Assembly (NCBI GenBank): GCA_900549045.1
Contig: URNE01000005.1
Span: forward strand, 1-18,775
Source of the DNA: an uncultured bacterium
Lineage (GTDB): Bacteria > Verrucomicrobiota > Lentisphaeria > Victivallales > UBA1829
Direction of reading: 5' to 3'
DNA length: 18,775 nt
The stretch's first letter is position 1, and each line of letters begins with the position of its first letter. Position numbers and translations under genes: made by a program. Under the pieces are notes generated by a model that was given only the letters and a program-made list of their open reading frames with translations, was not told where the DNA came from and made no database searches. Of this stretch, positions 1 to 7,695 are shown piece after piece.

Positions 1-58
1 AGATCGGAAGAGCGTCGTGTAGGGAAAGAGTGTAGATCTCGGTGGTCGCCGTATCATT
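1..58 (-). other. Illumina TruSeq universal adapter (library contamination)
   Basis: The first 58 bases match, from memory, the full reverse complement of the TruSeq universal (P5) adapter, opening with AGATCGGAAGAGCGTCGTGT and ending with the complement of the P5 flow-cell tail. This is not genomic DNA. It marks an assembly end where adapter read-through was not trimmed. Nothing upstream of the first gene can be interpreted from these bases. Confidence 0.98.
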
Positions 59-75
59 AAAAAAAAAAAAAAAAA
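59..75. repeat. Poly-A run directly after the adapter
   Basis: Seventeen consecutive A residues follow the adapter with no gap. Reads that run past the end of an adapter on Illumina instruments often report A, so this run is most simply an artefact of the same read-through. The following bases (76-111) are also A-rich but contain other nucleotides and lead into a good ribosome binding site. The genomic sequence therefore probably begins near 76, though the exact boundary cannot be fixed. Confidence 0.7.
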
Positions 76-125
76 TACAAACAGAACATACCCGTAAAAA
101 ATACAGAAAAAAGAAGGAGAGATCC

Positions 126-560
126 ATGGATTTCCTGAAGAAACTCTTGTTGGCCGCCGCAGTCCTCTGCATCGTCGGAACCGCCGCACCCGCTATGGCT
201 ATTGACCAGGCGGAAACAGATTCCTATGCGGAAAATGTGACTCGCAAGCTCGGACGAGGCATTATCAACACCGGATTCGGAGCTCTGGAACTCCCATTGA
301 AAATTTACAAAGTCAACTTCGAGGAAGGCGGGCTCGCCGCCTGCACCTACGGAGTCCTTTATGGAGTCTATGAAGTGGTCAAACGCGAAATCGTCGGCGT
401 CGTAGAAATCGCCACCTTCCTTGTTCCGCTGCCGGGATGCATGCCCGATGAACGCGAAGCCGGATGGGGATACGGACCGATCCTCCGCCCCGAATGGATC
501 ATCACGCCGGAAACCAACGCCTACAACGTTGTCTATCCGAACTCCGCCATGCTGAACTGA
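126..560 (+). CDS. Small secreted protein, TIGR04073-like (exosortase-associated family)
   Basis: A 144-residue protein of unknown function. Residues 1-25 are a textbook signal peptide: MDFLKK, a hydrophobic core, then an AMA cleavage site, so the mature protein is exported. The mature part has a Gly-rich KLGRGIINTGFGALELPLKIY segment, a central hydrophobic stretch with repeated Gly-Val (GVLYGVYEVVKREIVGVVEIATF), and a Pro-rich tail ending near LRPEW. This pattern resembles the TIGR04073 family found in Verrucomicrobia and Lentisphaerae; the match is from memory. The start at 126 is chosen because AAGGAG lies six bases upstream and the signal peptide begins there; the same frame stays open into the adapter, but that extension is artefactual. 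A strong terminator follows. No promoter is visible because the contig starts here. Confidence 0.75.
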   Translation: MDFLKKLLLAAAVLCIVGTAAPAMAIDQAETDSYAENVTRKLGRGIINTGFGALELPLKIYKVNFEEGGLAACTYGVLYGVYEVVKREIVGVVEIATFLVPLPGCMPDEREAGWGYGPILRPEWIITPETNAYNVVYPNSAMLN

Positions 561-581
561 GATTCCGTTTGCCGGAACCAG

Positions 582-616
582 ACCGGACGGACGGCGGTTC
601 GTCCGGTTTTCTTTTA
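582..616 (+). terminator. Intrinsic terminator after the secreted-protein gene
   Basis: An 8-bp perfect stem, ACCGGACG (582-589) with CGTCCGGT (600-607), encloses a 10-base loop and is followed by a T-rich tract (TTTTCTTTT, 607-615). It lies 22 bases after the stop codon at 560. It is the only classic stem-plus-U-tract terminator I see in the window. It separates the secreted-protein gene from the oxidoreductase gene that starts at 646. Confidence 0.88.
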
Positions 617-645
617 TCCACCCGCAGCGCAAAAGAGAAATCGCC

Positions 646-1650
646 ATGTCTGACCAAGCTAAAATCAAAGTCGGAGTCGTCGGTGTCGGCGTCCTCGGCA
701 GATATCATACAAAAATCTACAGTGAATCCCCGAACGCGGAACTCGTCGGCGTCTACGATGTAAACCCGAAAGCCGCCGAAGCCGTCGCAAAGGAATTCGG
801 AACGAAACCCTTTGCGACCATCCGCGAGCTTGCGGAACAGTGCGACGCTCTCAGCGTTGCCGTTCCCGCAACCGAACACCATGCCGCGGCAATGGAACTC
901 ATGGAGATGAACAGGCACGTCCTCATGGAAAAGCCCATCGCCGCAACCGTCCCCGAAGCGGAGGAAATGGTCCGCGTCGCAAAAGAGCGCAACCTTGTCT
1001 TCGGAGTCGGACACGTCGAACGTTTCAACTCCGCAATGGATTATCTGGAGAAGCATCACTCCAAGACCCTCTTCATCGAAGCGCACCGTCTTGCAAAATA
1101 TCCGCCGCCGCGCCCGGGAATGCACCGCCGCGGAACGGAAGTCAGCGTCGTACTCGACCTCATGATTCATGATCTCGACCTCGTCCTCACCATGGTCGGA
1201 GCTCCCGTGGAACGCGTCGACGCCGTCGGAATCCCCGTTCTGAGCAAAACCGAAGACATTGCAAACGTCCGCATCAAATTCACAAACGGCGCAGTCGCAA
1301 ACGTCACCGCCAGCCGCGTCAGCTCCGATCCCATGCGCAAATTCCGCGTTTTCCAGACCGATTCCTACATCTCGATGGACTACGCGAACCACACGGGCAA
1401 GATCTACCGCCGCGGCCTCATCGGCGTCTCCAAGAAGCAGGTCGACCTCTGCGAAAAGAACGCTCTCGCGGCCGAACTGGAAAACTTCATCGCCTGCGTC
1501 GCCGAAACCAAAGCGAACGGCGGAACCGTCGTCAACCCGCGTGTTTCGGGACAGGATGGGCTCAACGCCCTCGCCCTCGCCGTGCGCATCACCGATGAGA
1601 TTTCCGCATACAACAACAAATACGGTCTTTACAACCTCCGGAAACTCTGA
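646..1650 (+). CDS. Gfo/Idh/MocA-family NAD(P)-dependent oxidoreductase
   Basis: A 334-residue cytoplasmic dehydrogenase of a sugar or sugar-nucleotide substrate. The N-terminal Rossmann fold has GVGVLG at residues 13-18 and an acidic DVN at 38-40 at the end of the second strand. The family EKP motif (MEKPIA) is at 94-99, and the C-terminal domain has DLMIHDLDLV around 171-180, which carries the usual catalytic His region. The length is normal for the family. The exact substrate is not readable. One option is a UDP-GlcNAc 3-dehydrogenase (GnnA-like), since related Gfo/Idh genes in Gram-negative bacteria sit with lipid A genes, but no lpx gene is visible here. The ribosome binding site is weak (AGAGAAA about 6 bases upstream). 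The stop codon overlaps the ispE start by one base, implying co-transcription and translational coupling. Confidence 0.88.
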   Translation: MSDQAKIKVGVVGVGVLGRYHTKIYSESPNAELVGVYDVNPKAAEAVAKEFGTKPFATIRELAEQCDALSVAVPATEHHAAAMELMEMNRHVLMEKPIAATVPEAEEMVRVAKERNLVFGVGHVERFNSAMDYLEKHHSKTLFIEAHRLAKYPPPRPGMHRRGTEVSVVLDLMIHDLDLVLTMVGAPVERVDAVGIPVLSKTEDIANVRIKFTNGAVANVTASRVSSDPMRKFRVFQTDSYISMDYANHTGKIYRRGLIGVSKKQVDLCEKNALAAELENFIACVAETKANGGTVVNPRVSGQDGLNALALAVRITDEISAYNNKYGLYNLRKL

Positions 1651-2456
1651 TGTTCCGCCGCGCTCCCTCAAAAATCAATCTCTATCTGCGCGTCTGCGGA
1701 AAACTGCCGAACGGCTATCACGAGATTGAAACGCTGTTCCTCCCGCTGAACGATCCCGCCGACGAGCTGGAAATTTCGTTCCGCGACGATGAACGGGGGG
1801 AGATCACAGTTGATTCCGACGCCGCGCTCCCGACCGGACGAGACAACCTTTGCGGCAAAGCCGCGGAGGCAGTCTGCGCTGCGCTGGGAATCCGGCCGTC
1901 GATCACAGTTTTCATCCGCAAACACACGCCGGTTGCGGCGGGCATGGGCGGAGGGAGCTCGGACGCCGCCGCCATCATCAACGCCGTCCAGCGGCAATAC
2001 GGTTTTCTTCCGGACCGTGGAGCTTCCGCCGCGCTCTCCTGCGGCGCGGATGTCCCGTTCTTTCTGAACCCGGTTCCGGCAATCGGACGCGGACTGGGCG
2101 ATCAGCTGGAGCCGCTTCCCGAACTCCCGCCCCCGCCGATCCTGACCGTTCCCATGCCGTTTCCGGTTTCAACGCCGTGGTCCTACGGACATATTGTGCA
2201 TACGGATGATACGCGTCCGCTGGAGCCGCTTCTTTCCGCGCTTCAGGACAGGGATTATGAACGGGCGGCGCAATTCCTGCGCAACGATCTCGCGGTTGCC
2301 GCATGGAAGAAGTTTCCGCTCCTCGGCATGACGGCGGAAAAATTGAAATCTCTCGGCGCTCTCGGAGTTCAGATCACCGGCAGCGGCCCGACGCTCTTCG
2401 CACTCTTCGCCGACACGGCGTCCCGCGACCGCGCGGCGGCACTCATGCGCGGCTGA
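1650..2456 (+). CDS. ispE: 4-diphosphocytidyl-2-C-methyl-D-erythritol kinase
   Basis: A 268-residue GHMP kinase that phosphorylates CDP-methylerythritol with ATP in the non-mevalonate isoprenoid pathway. Recognisable family segments are APSKINLYLRV near the N-terminus (Lys8 of the substrate site), NGYHEIETLF at 21-30, the glycine-rich ATP loop PVAAGMGGGSSDAA at 94-107, GADVPFF with catalytic Asp at about 134, and the C-terminal GVQITGSGPTLFALF. All key elements are present. The length is slightly short of the common 280-300 residues. The start codon overlaps the preceding TGA stop (TGATG), so ribosomes finishing the oxidoreductase can restart here; no independent promoter is needed. It ends 13 bp from the convergent DUF2851 gene. 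Confidence 0.95.
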   Translation: MFRRAPSKINLYLRVCGKLPNGYHEIETLFLPLNDPADELEISFRDDERGEITVDSDAALPTGRDNLCGKAAEAVCAALGIRPSITVFIRKHTPVAAGMGGGSSDAAAIINAVQRQYGFLPDRGASAALSCGADVPFFLNPVPAIGRGLGDQLEPLPELPPPPILTVPMPFPVSTPWSYGHIVHTDDTRPLEPLLSALQDRDYERAAQFLRNDLAVAAWKKFPLLGMTAEKLKSLGALGVQITGSGPTLFALFADTASRDRAAALMRG

Positions 2457-2469
2457 GTCCGCAGCCTCT

Positions 2470-3828
2470 TCACGCCTTCGAGATCATGCCGTTGCGGATG
2501 AGACACGCTTTGCAGTCGCATGCGGTTTTCGCGCAGAAATTCGCGTAAATGTGCAGAACGCCCTGACGCGACGCGGCGTCTTTGAAGAGCTTTTCGGCGG
2601 AAGCGGAATCGCGGAACCATTTGTCTATCGCGGTTGTGAACACATGGTTCTTCTGCGTACGGGGAAGATTGCGGAAGGCGGCGTCCACACGGTCAGCCAG
2701 CTTTTCATTTCTCTCCAGAAGCGCATATGCGCGCAGCGACGGCAGAATCACATCCGCAGCAAGCTCGCGCGCACGTTCCTCGCCCGTGACCGAAGCGGCA
2801 AGCTTCAACTCACCCGCCCGGAACGTCGTGTGGCGATTCCAGAACGGATCATTCTGAATCAGCTCCGAAAGAAGAGTCCCGCGGAACACCTTCGCATCCG
2901 GGGAGGTTCTCAGGAGCTCCATCCAGCGCGGAAGCGGATTCAAACCGTGACGCTTCAGACACATGCACAAACCGGCGACACGGCGCTCCGGAGAGTTCAG
3001 AGGACGTCCGCCGTCGCGCTTCCACTCGATCGGCGGGGCGGAGTCCGGACGGAGCATCCACCAGCATTCCCAGATCCGCTTCGCCTCGGCAAGATTCTCC
3101 GCCGGGACCTCGCCGCTGCTCTCCGCGGGCAAAAGCCCCGATTCCCCCCACAGAAGCGGCCCGGCGTGAGTTTCCAGCTGCTCGCGCGGATATTTCGTCC
3201 ACACGCGGTTCAGAAGTTCCGCGAACGCCGGACGGTTCCGCTTGAAGCCGTAAGCATCGAACAGACGCGTCAAAAACGCATATTCCGTTCCGTGACGGAT
3301 AATGTCATGCAGAATCAGATGCGCGCGGGCGTGCATCCGTTCCACTCCGGCGCAGACGAAAATTTCATGGATTTCAGACGGAGAAAGGCGGTCGAATATT
3401 CCGGCGCACTCCCCCTTCCCCGTGCAGAGCGGCGGCGGATAAGAATCGATTTTCGCTTCGGAAGGAAGCAGATAAACCGGAAGCTCCGGATTCTCATCTT
3501 CCAGACGCTCGACGACGTGAAGCGCGACCCGGTCATAGAGCGGATTGCGGTTGTGTCCGTGGCGGAACCAGTCGCGGCTGTTGCGGTGAACTTCCACATC
3601 GCCCTGAACGGCACGTCCGCCGATCCGGAGCTTGGCGTTGCGGAAGTCGGGACCGGCCTCGACATTCCAGGTTCCGCGCGAAAGAACGGAAAAAGGGGTT
3701 CCGTCCGCAAGATGAAGCGGAGTGTTCAGCGGAATGCGGTTCCAGCGGGCCTGAAGCACTCCTTCATAGGAGGAACAGGGCTCCGCAAGACGCAATATTT
3801 CAGCAATTCGTTCTATTTGTATTTGCAT
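2470..3828 (-). CDS. DUF2851 family protein
   Basis: A 452-residue protein of the uncharacterised DUF2851 family, known mostly from Bacteroidetes and PVC bacteria. The diagnostic segments lie in the N-terminal 120 residues: W..IPL, GPDFRNAKLRIGG, GDVEVHRNSRDWFRHGH and NPLYDRVALHVV. The acidic, His- and Asp-containing GPDF..A...I / G.VE.H..S.DW..HGH pattern looks like a metal or nuclease-type active site, but that is only a structural guess. The C-terminus carries a Cys cluster (CAKTACDCKAC) that could bind metal. No signal peptide or membrane segment is seen. The start at 3828 has only a distant SD-like AGGA 12 bases upstream, inside the inverted repeat shared with the divergent protease gene. 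Function unknown. Confidence 0.88.
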   Translation of the reverse strand: MQIQIERIAEILRLAEPCSSYEGVLQARWNRIPLNTPLHLADGTPFSVLSRGTWNVEAGPDFRNAKLRIGGRAVQGDVEVHRNSRDWFRHGHNRNPLYDRVALHVVERLEDENPELPVYLLPSEAKIDSYPPPLCTGKGECAGIFDRLSPSEIHEIFVCAGVERMHARAHLILHDIIRHGTEYAFLTRLFDAYGFKRNRPAFAELLNRVWTKYPREQLETHAGPLLWGESGLLPAESSGEVPAENLAEAKRIWECWWMLRPDSAPPIEWKRDGGRPLNSPERRVAGLCMCLKRHGLNPLPRWMELLRTSPDAKVFRGTLLSELIQNDPFWNRHTTFRAGELKLAASVTGEERARELAADVILPSLRAYALLERNEKLADRVDAAFRNLPRTQKNHVFTTAIDKWFRDSASAEKLFKDAASRQGVLHIYANFCAKTACDCKACLIRNGMISKA

Positions 3829-3851
3829 TTTACGCGTTTATCCTGTATTGT
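3823..3851 (+). promoter_or_regulatory. Weak candidate promoter for the HtrA-like protease
   Basis: TTGCAT (3823-3828) and TATTGT (3846-3851) are separated by 17 bases. Each keeps the leading consensus bases but is imperfect. The -35 box overlaps the DUF2851 start codon on the other strand, which is plausible in a 50-bp divergent gap. This is suggestive only. Confidence 0.35.
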
Positions 3852-3868
3852 AGAAAGCAATATACAGG
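3842..3868. promoter_or_regulatory. Inverted repeat over the protease ribosome binding site
   Basis: CCTGTAT (3842-3848) and ATACAGG (3862-3868) form a perfect 7-bp inverted repeat with a 13-base spacer. The right arm contains the start of AGGAAG (3866-3871), the Shine-Dalgarno of the gene starting at 3879. As RNA it could fold and hide that site; as DNA it could be an operator for both divergent genes. The arms are too far apart for a classic LexA box (CTGT-N8-ACAG). Confidence 0.5.
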
Positions 3869-3878
3869 AAGATACGGC

Positions 3879-5285
3879 ATGAAAACGCAAAAATCAAGGA
3901 TCGGACTTTATTTTTTCATAATTCTTTTCTGTCTCGCAACCGCACTGTTCTTTTTGCTGCCGCATCACAGCCTGAAACGACAGGCGTCACCCGGACGCGA
4001 AACGACGATAGCAGAGCTGAAACTCCGCCGGACGCCCATCGTGAAAGCCATTGAAATCATCCAGCCGTCCGTCGTGAACTTAAGCACGAGCCGGATTGTC
4101 AACCGTCCTGCAGCCGCGTGGCTGACCGATACCGCGGACGGAGACCGCACCACAGGCCCCCGTCCGGAACGCGGACACTCCATCGGAGCCGGCTGCATCA
4201 TCGACCCGGCAGGGCTGATCGTCACAAGCGCTCACGTCGTCAGCCAGGCGACTGAAATCATCGTCACTCTCAAGGACGGACGCCGATTCCGCGCCTTCCC
4301 CGTTGCGGAGGATGTGCAGAACGACATAGCGCTTCTGCGCATCGACAGGCCGCGCGGGGTCTTCTCCGCCATCCACGGGATTTCCCCCGACGACATGATG
4401 CTCGGAGAAACCGTCATCGCCGTCGGCAGTCCGTACGGACTCGACGGAACAGTCACGGTCGGCGTACTGAGCGGTATCGGACGGACCCTGCTTCGAAACG
4501 GGAAAGAGCTCTTCCGCGATCTGCTTCAGACCGACGCCGCCGTTCACCCGGGCAACAGCGGCGGTCCGCTGATCAATCTGAGCGGACGGATGATCGGCAT
4601 GAACATGGCGGTCCGCCGCGATACCCCCGGAATCGGTTTTGCAATTCCCATGCTGCGGCTTGAAAACACTCTTGCTAACTGGATGCTTCCGGAGTTTCTC
4701 ACTTCGGTCAGCATCGGAATCATCCCCGGGATGAATCCGGACGGAACGATCTTCATCCGCAAGATTCTGCCCGGTTCGCCCGCGGCCTCCACTCTGCTGA
4801 AAGAGAAAATGTCCATCAACGAACTCAACGGCTGGGCTCCGCACGGGAATCTGCTGGAGTTCCTGCGCAGGCTCGTCCGCCTGAAAGCGGGAAAACCGTT
4901 TGAACTGCGCATCGGCGGACTCCCGAATCCGGTCGTCATCACACCGGCCGCGATTCACCGGACGGACGGGGCGATGTTTGCAAATCTCAAACTCTCGCTC
5001 TCGCTGGAGGAGCTGACGCCCGAGCTGATGAAGGCACTGCGCTATCCGTTCGCTTCAGGCGTAATTGTGGCGGATGCGCCGGAAACGCTTTCCGCATGCG
5101 GAGTTTCGCGCGGCGACCTGCTCATCAAACTCGGACAGCAGATGATTTACAATCTGAACGACGTCGCCCGGGTTCTTCAGGATTCCGGAGACCAGCCGAC
5201 GCTACCCGCGACTTTCCTTCATCTCCGCAATACTTCCGGCAAGCTGGACATGAAAGAAATCCGCGTCGTCTTCCGCTTCCGCTGA
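3879..5285 (+). CDS. HtrA/DegP-like membrane-anchored serine protease with two PDZ domains
   Basis: A 468-residue envelope protease. Residues 9-27 are a single hydrophobic segment after a basic start (MKTQKSR), an uncleaved signal anchor or signal peptide placing the protease outside the cytoplasmic membrane. The trypsin-like domain follows with a complete triad: His119 in TSAHVV, Asp149 in NDIALLRI and Ser227 in HPGNSGGPLIN. A first, degenerate PDZ-like domain covers about 278-346 and a second about 365-465 (with SGVIVADAPETLSACGVSRGDLLIKLGQQMI). It would degrade or sense misfolded envelope proteins. The start has AGGAAG seven bases upstream. It is not assigned to DegP, DegQ or DegS specifically. 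It converges on recQ with a 13-bp gap. Confidence 0.92.
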   Translation: MKTQKSRIGLYFFIILFCLATALFFLLPHHSLKRQASPGRETTIAELKLRRTPIVKAIEIIQPSVVNLSTSRIVNRPAAAWLTDTADGDRTTGPRPERGHSIGAGCIIDPAGLIVTSAHVVSQATEIIVTLKDGRRFRAFPVAEDVQNDIALLRIDRPRGVFSAIHGISPDDMMLGETVIAVGSPYGLDGTVTVGVLSGIGRTLLRNGKELFRDLLQTDAAVHPGNSGGPLINLSGRMIGMNMAVRRDTPGIGFAIPMLRLENTLANWMLPEFLTSVSIGIIPGMNPDGTIFIRKILPGSPAASTLLKEKMSINELNGWAPHGNLLEFLRRLVRLKAGKPFELRIGGLPNPVVITPAAIHRTDGAMFANLKLSLSLEELTPELMKALRYPFASGVIVADAPETLSACGVSRGDLLIKLGQQMIYNLNDVARVLQDSGDQPTLPATFLHLRNTSGKLDMKEIRVVFRFR

Positions 5286-5298
5286 GAGAGGGAATTTT

Positions 5299-7644
5299 TC
5301 ACTCATTCTCCGCCTGCCATCCGGCAATTTCCTTGAGGAACGGCGGAATGATCGTGGTGAGCTTCGCCATGCCGATGCCGCGAATTTCCAAAGCCTCTTC
5401 CGCTGTGGCGGGCTTCGATTCGGCCAGACCGGCAAGCGCATCGTTGGAAAGAATGCAATAGACAGGCACCTGGCGTTTCTCCGCCATTCGCGCCCGAAGG
5501 AGCCGCAGACGCTCATACAGGCCGAGCTCTCCCGGCGACGAGGAGGCGGTCCGCACCGGAGGCTCCGGCCGGGATTTCGCGGAACGGCGCGGCGACGGCA
5601 AGTCCATTTCGGGCAGAGAAAGTTTCACCTTCTCCACTCCACGCAGAATGTTCCCGCCGAAACAGGTAAGATCCAGACACGGATACTCCGGGTTGCCGAC
5701 GCGTTCCAGGCAGCCGGCATCTTCGAGCGCCTTCATACAGGCGAGAATGTTGTTCTGCTTCAACGCCTTCAGCTTGCCGAAAAACGGATTGCGGTCAAGT
5801 CCGCGCTCCACAAGCTCGGGACGGCGCGCTCCGGCAAGAATCAGACTCAACTTGCCGCGTCCGAGCCGGCCGGAAAAGGCGTCGACCGTATGAAGAATCG
5901 TGCGCACGGCATTCTCTTCCGCTTCAGTCAGCTCGCGCGGTCCGGAGCCGGAACCGGCGGCGGCTCCGCAGTTGTCACAGTTCCGGCAGCGCCAGTCGCC
6001 GACCTCTTCTCCGAAGTAGGAGATCAGATAATCCTGACGGCATTTGCGCGTGCGCGTATAGCCGATCACCTCGTCCAGACGGCGGAACTCCATCTCGCGT
6101 TTGCGCGCGATGTCGGAAACGTCGATGTTCAGCTCCTCGTCTTCGGGATGCAGAAGGGTTATGGAGCGCCCGGAGAACGGCGCAGTCCAGTTCAGACACT
6201 TATTCTGGTGCAAGTTCGAGAGGACCCGCCTGATCTGGTCCGCATTGAGCCCCGCAATGCGCGCGAGCTGATCGCAGGAACAGGAAACGCCGGTCTTCAG
6301 ACGGTCGCCGAAAGTCTGAATCACACGGAAGAGAAAACGGGAACGCTGAGTCGCCTGTCCCGCATGGGCGGCGGAAAGCTCCGCAAGATCGCCGGGAATG
6401 ACGAGCACGCCGTTGTTCTGCTGACGGTAGCCGCGTTCGATGCAGCCGCAACGCTCCAGAATCGCAAGAACGGGCGGGATCTGTCCCTCCTTTGCGGCAT
6501 GTTCCAGACGGGGGAAGATTTCGCCCGGAGCAACGTCGATCGAGTTGCTTTTCTGCTCCATCGCCATCTGGAAGAGAACGTCGTAAACTTCGCGGATCAG
6601 GGCTTCGGAGGGATTGTTCATGTCGAGCATGAACTCCTGAATGAAGCGGTCGCTGTAGGAAAAGAGAAGCACGCAGTCGGCGGGTTCACCGTCCCGCCCG
6701 GCGCGTCCGGCCTCCTGATAATAGGCCTCAAGCGAACCGGTGATGTTGTAGTGGACGACGAGGCGGACGTCGGGGCGGTCGATGCCCATGCCGAACGCAT
6801 TCGTCGCGACGAGCACCGGGCAGGGCTCGTTCATGAAACGGTTCTGAGCTTCCGTGCGCATCTCATCGTTCATTCCCGCATGGTAGGGGATCATGCCGAA
6901 CTCCTCGTGGAGCTGGTCGACAGCCTTGCGGGTGGAAGCGTAAACGATCGTCGGGACTTTGCGCTGAAGCAGTTTCCTGAGAACGCGGTTCTTGTCCTCC
7001 GCTCCCGAGCATTGTATTACGGAAAACGAAAGATTCGGACGCTTGAATCCGGCAACGCGCAGTTCCATGTCCGGGCGGTGAAGCTGTGCAAGAATGTCAT
7101 CACGGACCTGCGTCGTCGCGGTCGCGGTGAAGGCGCAGACCTGCTTGATGGAATAGCGTTCGACAATCTCGCCGAGCCGCGTGTATGCCGGACGGAAATC
7201 GTGTCCCCACTGACTGATGCAGTGCGCCTCATCCACGACCATAATGTCCGGCGGGCAGCGGTAGAGAAAATTCTGAAAGGAATCCGTCTGAAAACGCTCG
7301 GGGGCGACGTAGAGCAGTTTTACAAAACCTGCGTCGGTGTCATCGAGGATCCGGCGCTGTTCCGCCATGGAAACTGACGAGTTGACGTACGCCGCGGGAA
7401 TTCCTTTTTCGCTGAGCGAGTCAACCTGGTCTTTCATCAGGGAGATCAGCGGGGAAACCACAATCCCGTAGCGCTCCTTCATCAGAATCGGCAACTGGTA
7501 GCAGAGCGATTTTCCCGCTCCGGTCGGCATGACGACGCAGAGATCCTTCCCCGCGAGAATATCCTCGACAACCGGCTCCTGGTTGTCCAGAAACGTGTCA
7601 AAGCCGAAATAGCGTTTCAGCGTATCATGTAATTCCTGATTCAT
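5299..7644 (-). CDS. recQ: RecQ-family ATP-dependent DNA helicase
   Basis: A 781-residue 3'-5' DNA helicase for recombination and replication repair. Motor motifs are complete: Walker A TGAGKS at 41-46, DEAH at 138-141 followed by the RecQ signature CISQWGHDFRPAY, TATAT at 173-177, and motif VI YYQEAGRAGRDG at about 308-319. The zinc motif lies at 535-559 (CRQDYLISYFGE...CRNCDNC). An RQC-type winged helix follows at about 575-675, then a low-complexity Ser/Pro linker (680-705) and a C-terminal HRDC domain (about 708-778). The protein is longer than standard RecQ because roughly 185 residues (345-530), which look like a winged-helix segment, separate the motor from the zinc motif. AGGA lies six bases before the ATG. 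It has its own promoter in the long intergenic region. Confidence 0.95.
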   Translation of the reverse strand: MNQELHDTLKRYFGFDTFLDNQEPVVEDILAGKDLCVVMPTGAGKSLCYQLPILMKERYGIVVSPLISLMKDQVDSLSEKGIPAAYVNSSVSMAEQRRILDDTDAGFVKLLYVAPERFQTDSFQNFLYRCPPDIMVVDEAHCISQWGHDFRPAYTRLGEIVERYSIKQVCAFTATATTQVRDDILAQLHRPDMELRVAGFKRPNLSFSVIQCSGAEDKNRVLRKLLQRKVPTIVYASTRKAVDQLHEEFGMIPYHAGMNDEMRTEAQNRFMNEPCPVLVATNAFGMGIDRPDVRLVVHYNITGSLEAYYQEAGRAGRDGEPADCVLLFSYSDRFIQEFMLDMNNPSEALIREVYDVLFQMAMEQKSNSIDVAPGEIFPRLEHAAKEGQIPPVLAILERCGCIERGYRQQNNGVLVIPGDLAELSAAHAGQATQRSRFLFRVIQTFGDRLKTGVSCSCDQLARIAGLNADQIRRVLSNLHQNKCLNWTAPFSGRSITLLHPEDEELNIDVSDIARKREMEFRRLDEVIGYTRTRKCRQDYLISYFGEEVGDWRCRNCDNCGAAAGSGSGPRELTEAEENAVRTILHTVDAFSGRLGRGKLSLILAGARRPELVERGLDRNPFFGKLKALKQNNILACMKALEDAGCLERVGNPEYPCLDLTCFGGNILRGVEKVKLSLPEMDLPSPRRSAKSRPEPPVRTASSSPGELGLYERLRLLRARMAEKRQVPVYCILSNDALAGLAESKPATAEEALEIRGIGMAKLTTIIPPFLKEIAGWQAENE

Positions 7645-7667
7645 CCGTCATCCTTTTGCAGGCGGAT

Positions 7668-7695
7668 AATATATCACGTTTTGCCGAAAGTACAA
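7668..7695 (-). promoter_or_regulatory. recQ promoter
   Basis: Reading on the minus strand, TTGTAC (7695-7690) and TATATT (7673-7668) are spaced by 16 bases. The -10 box matches consensus at five of six positions. The expected transcript start leaves a leader of about 17-20 bases before the recQ ATG at 7644, with the AGGA ribosome binding site in it. Confidence 0.6.

Noticed and set aside
3842..3868. LexA (SOS) box between DUF2851 and the protease gene
   Set aside because: CTGT and ACAG are present but separated by 17 bases rather than 8, so this is not a standard LexA site.
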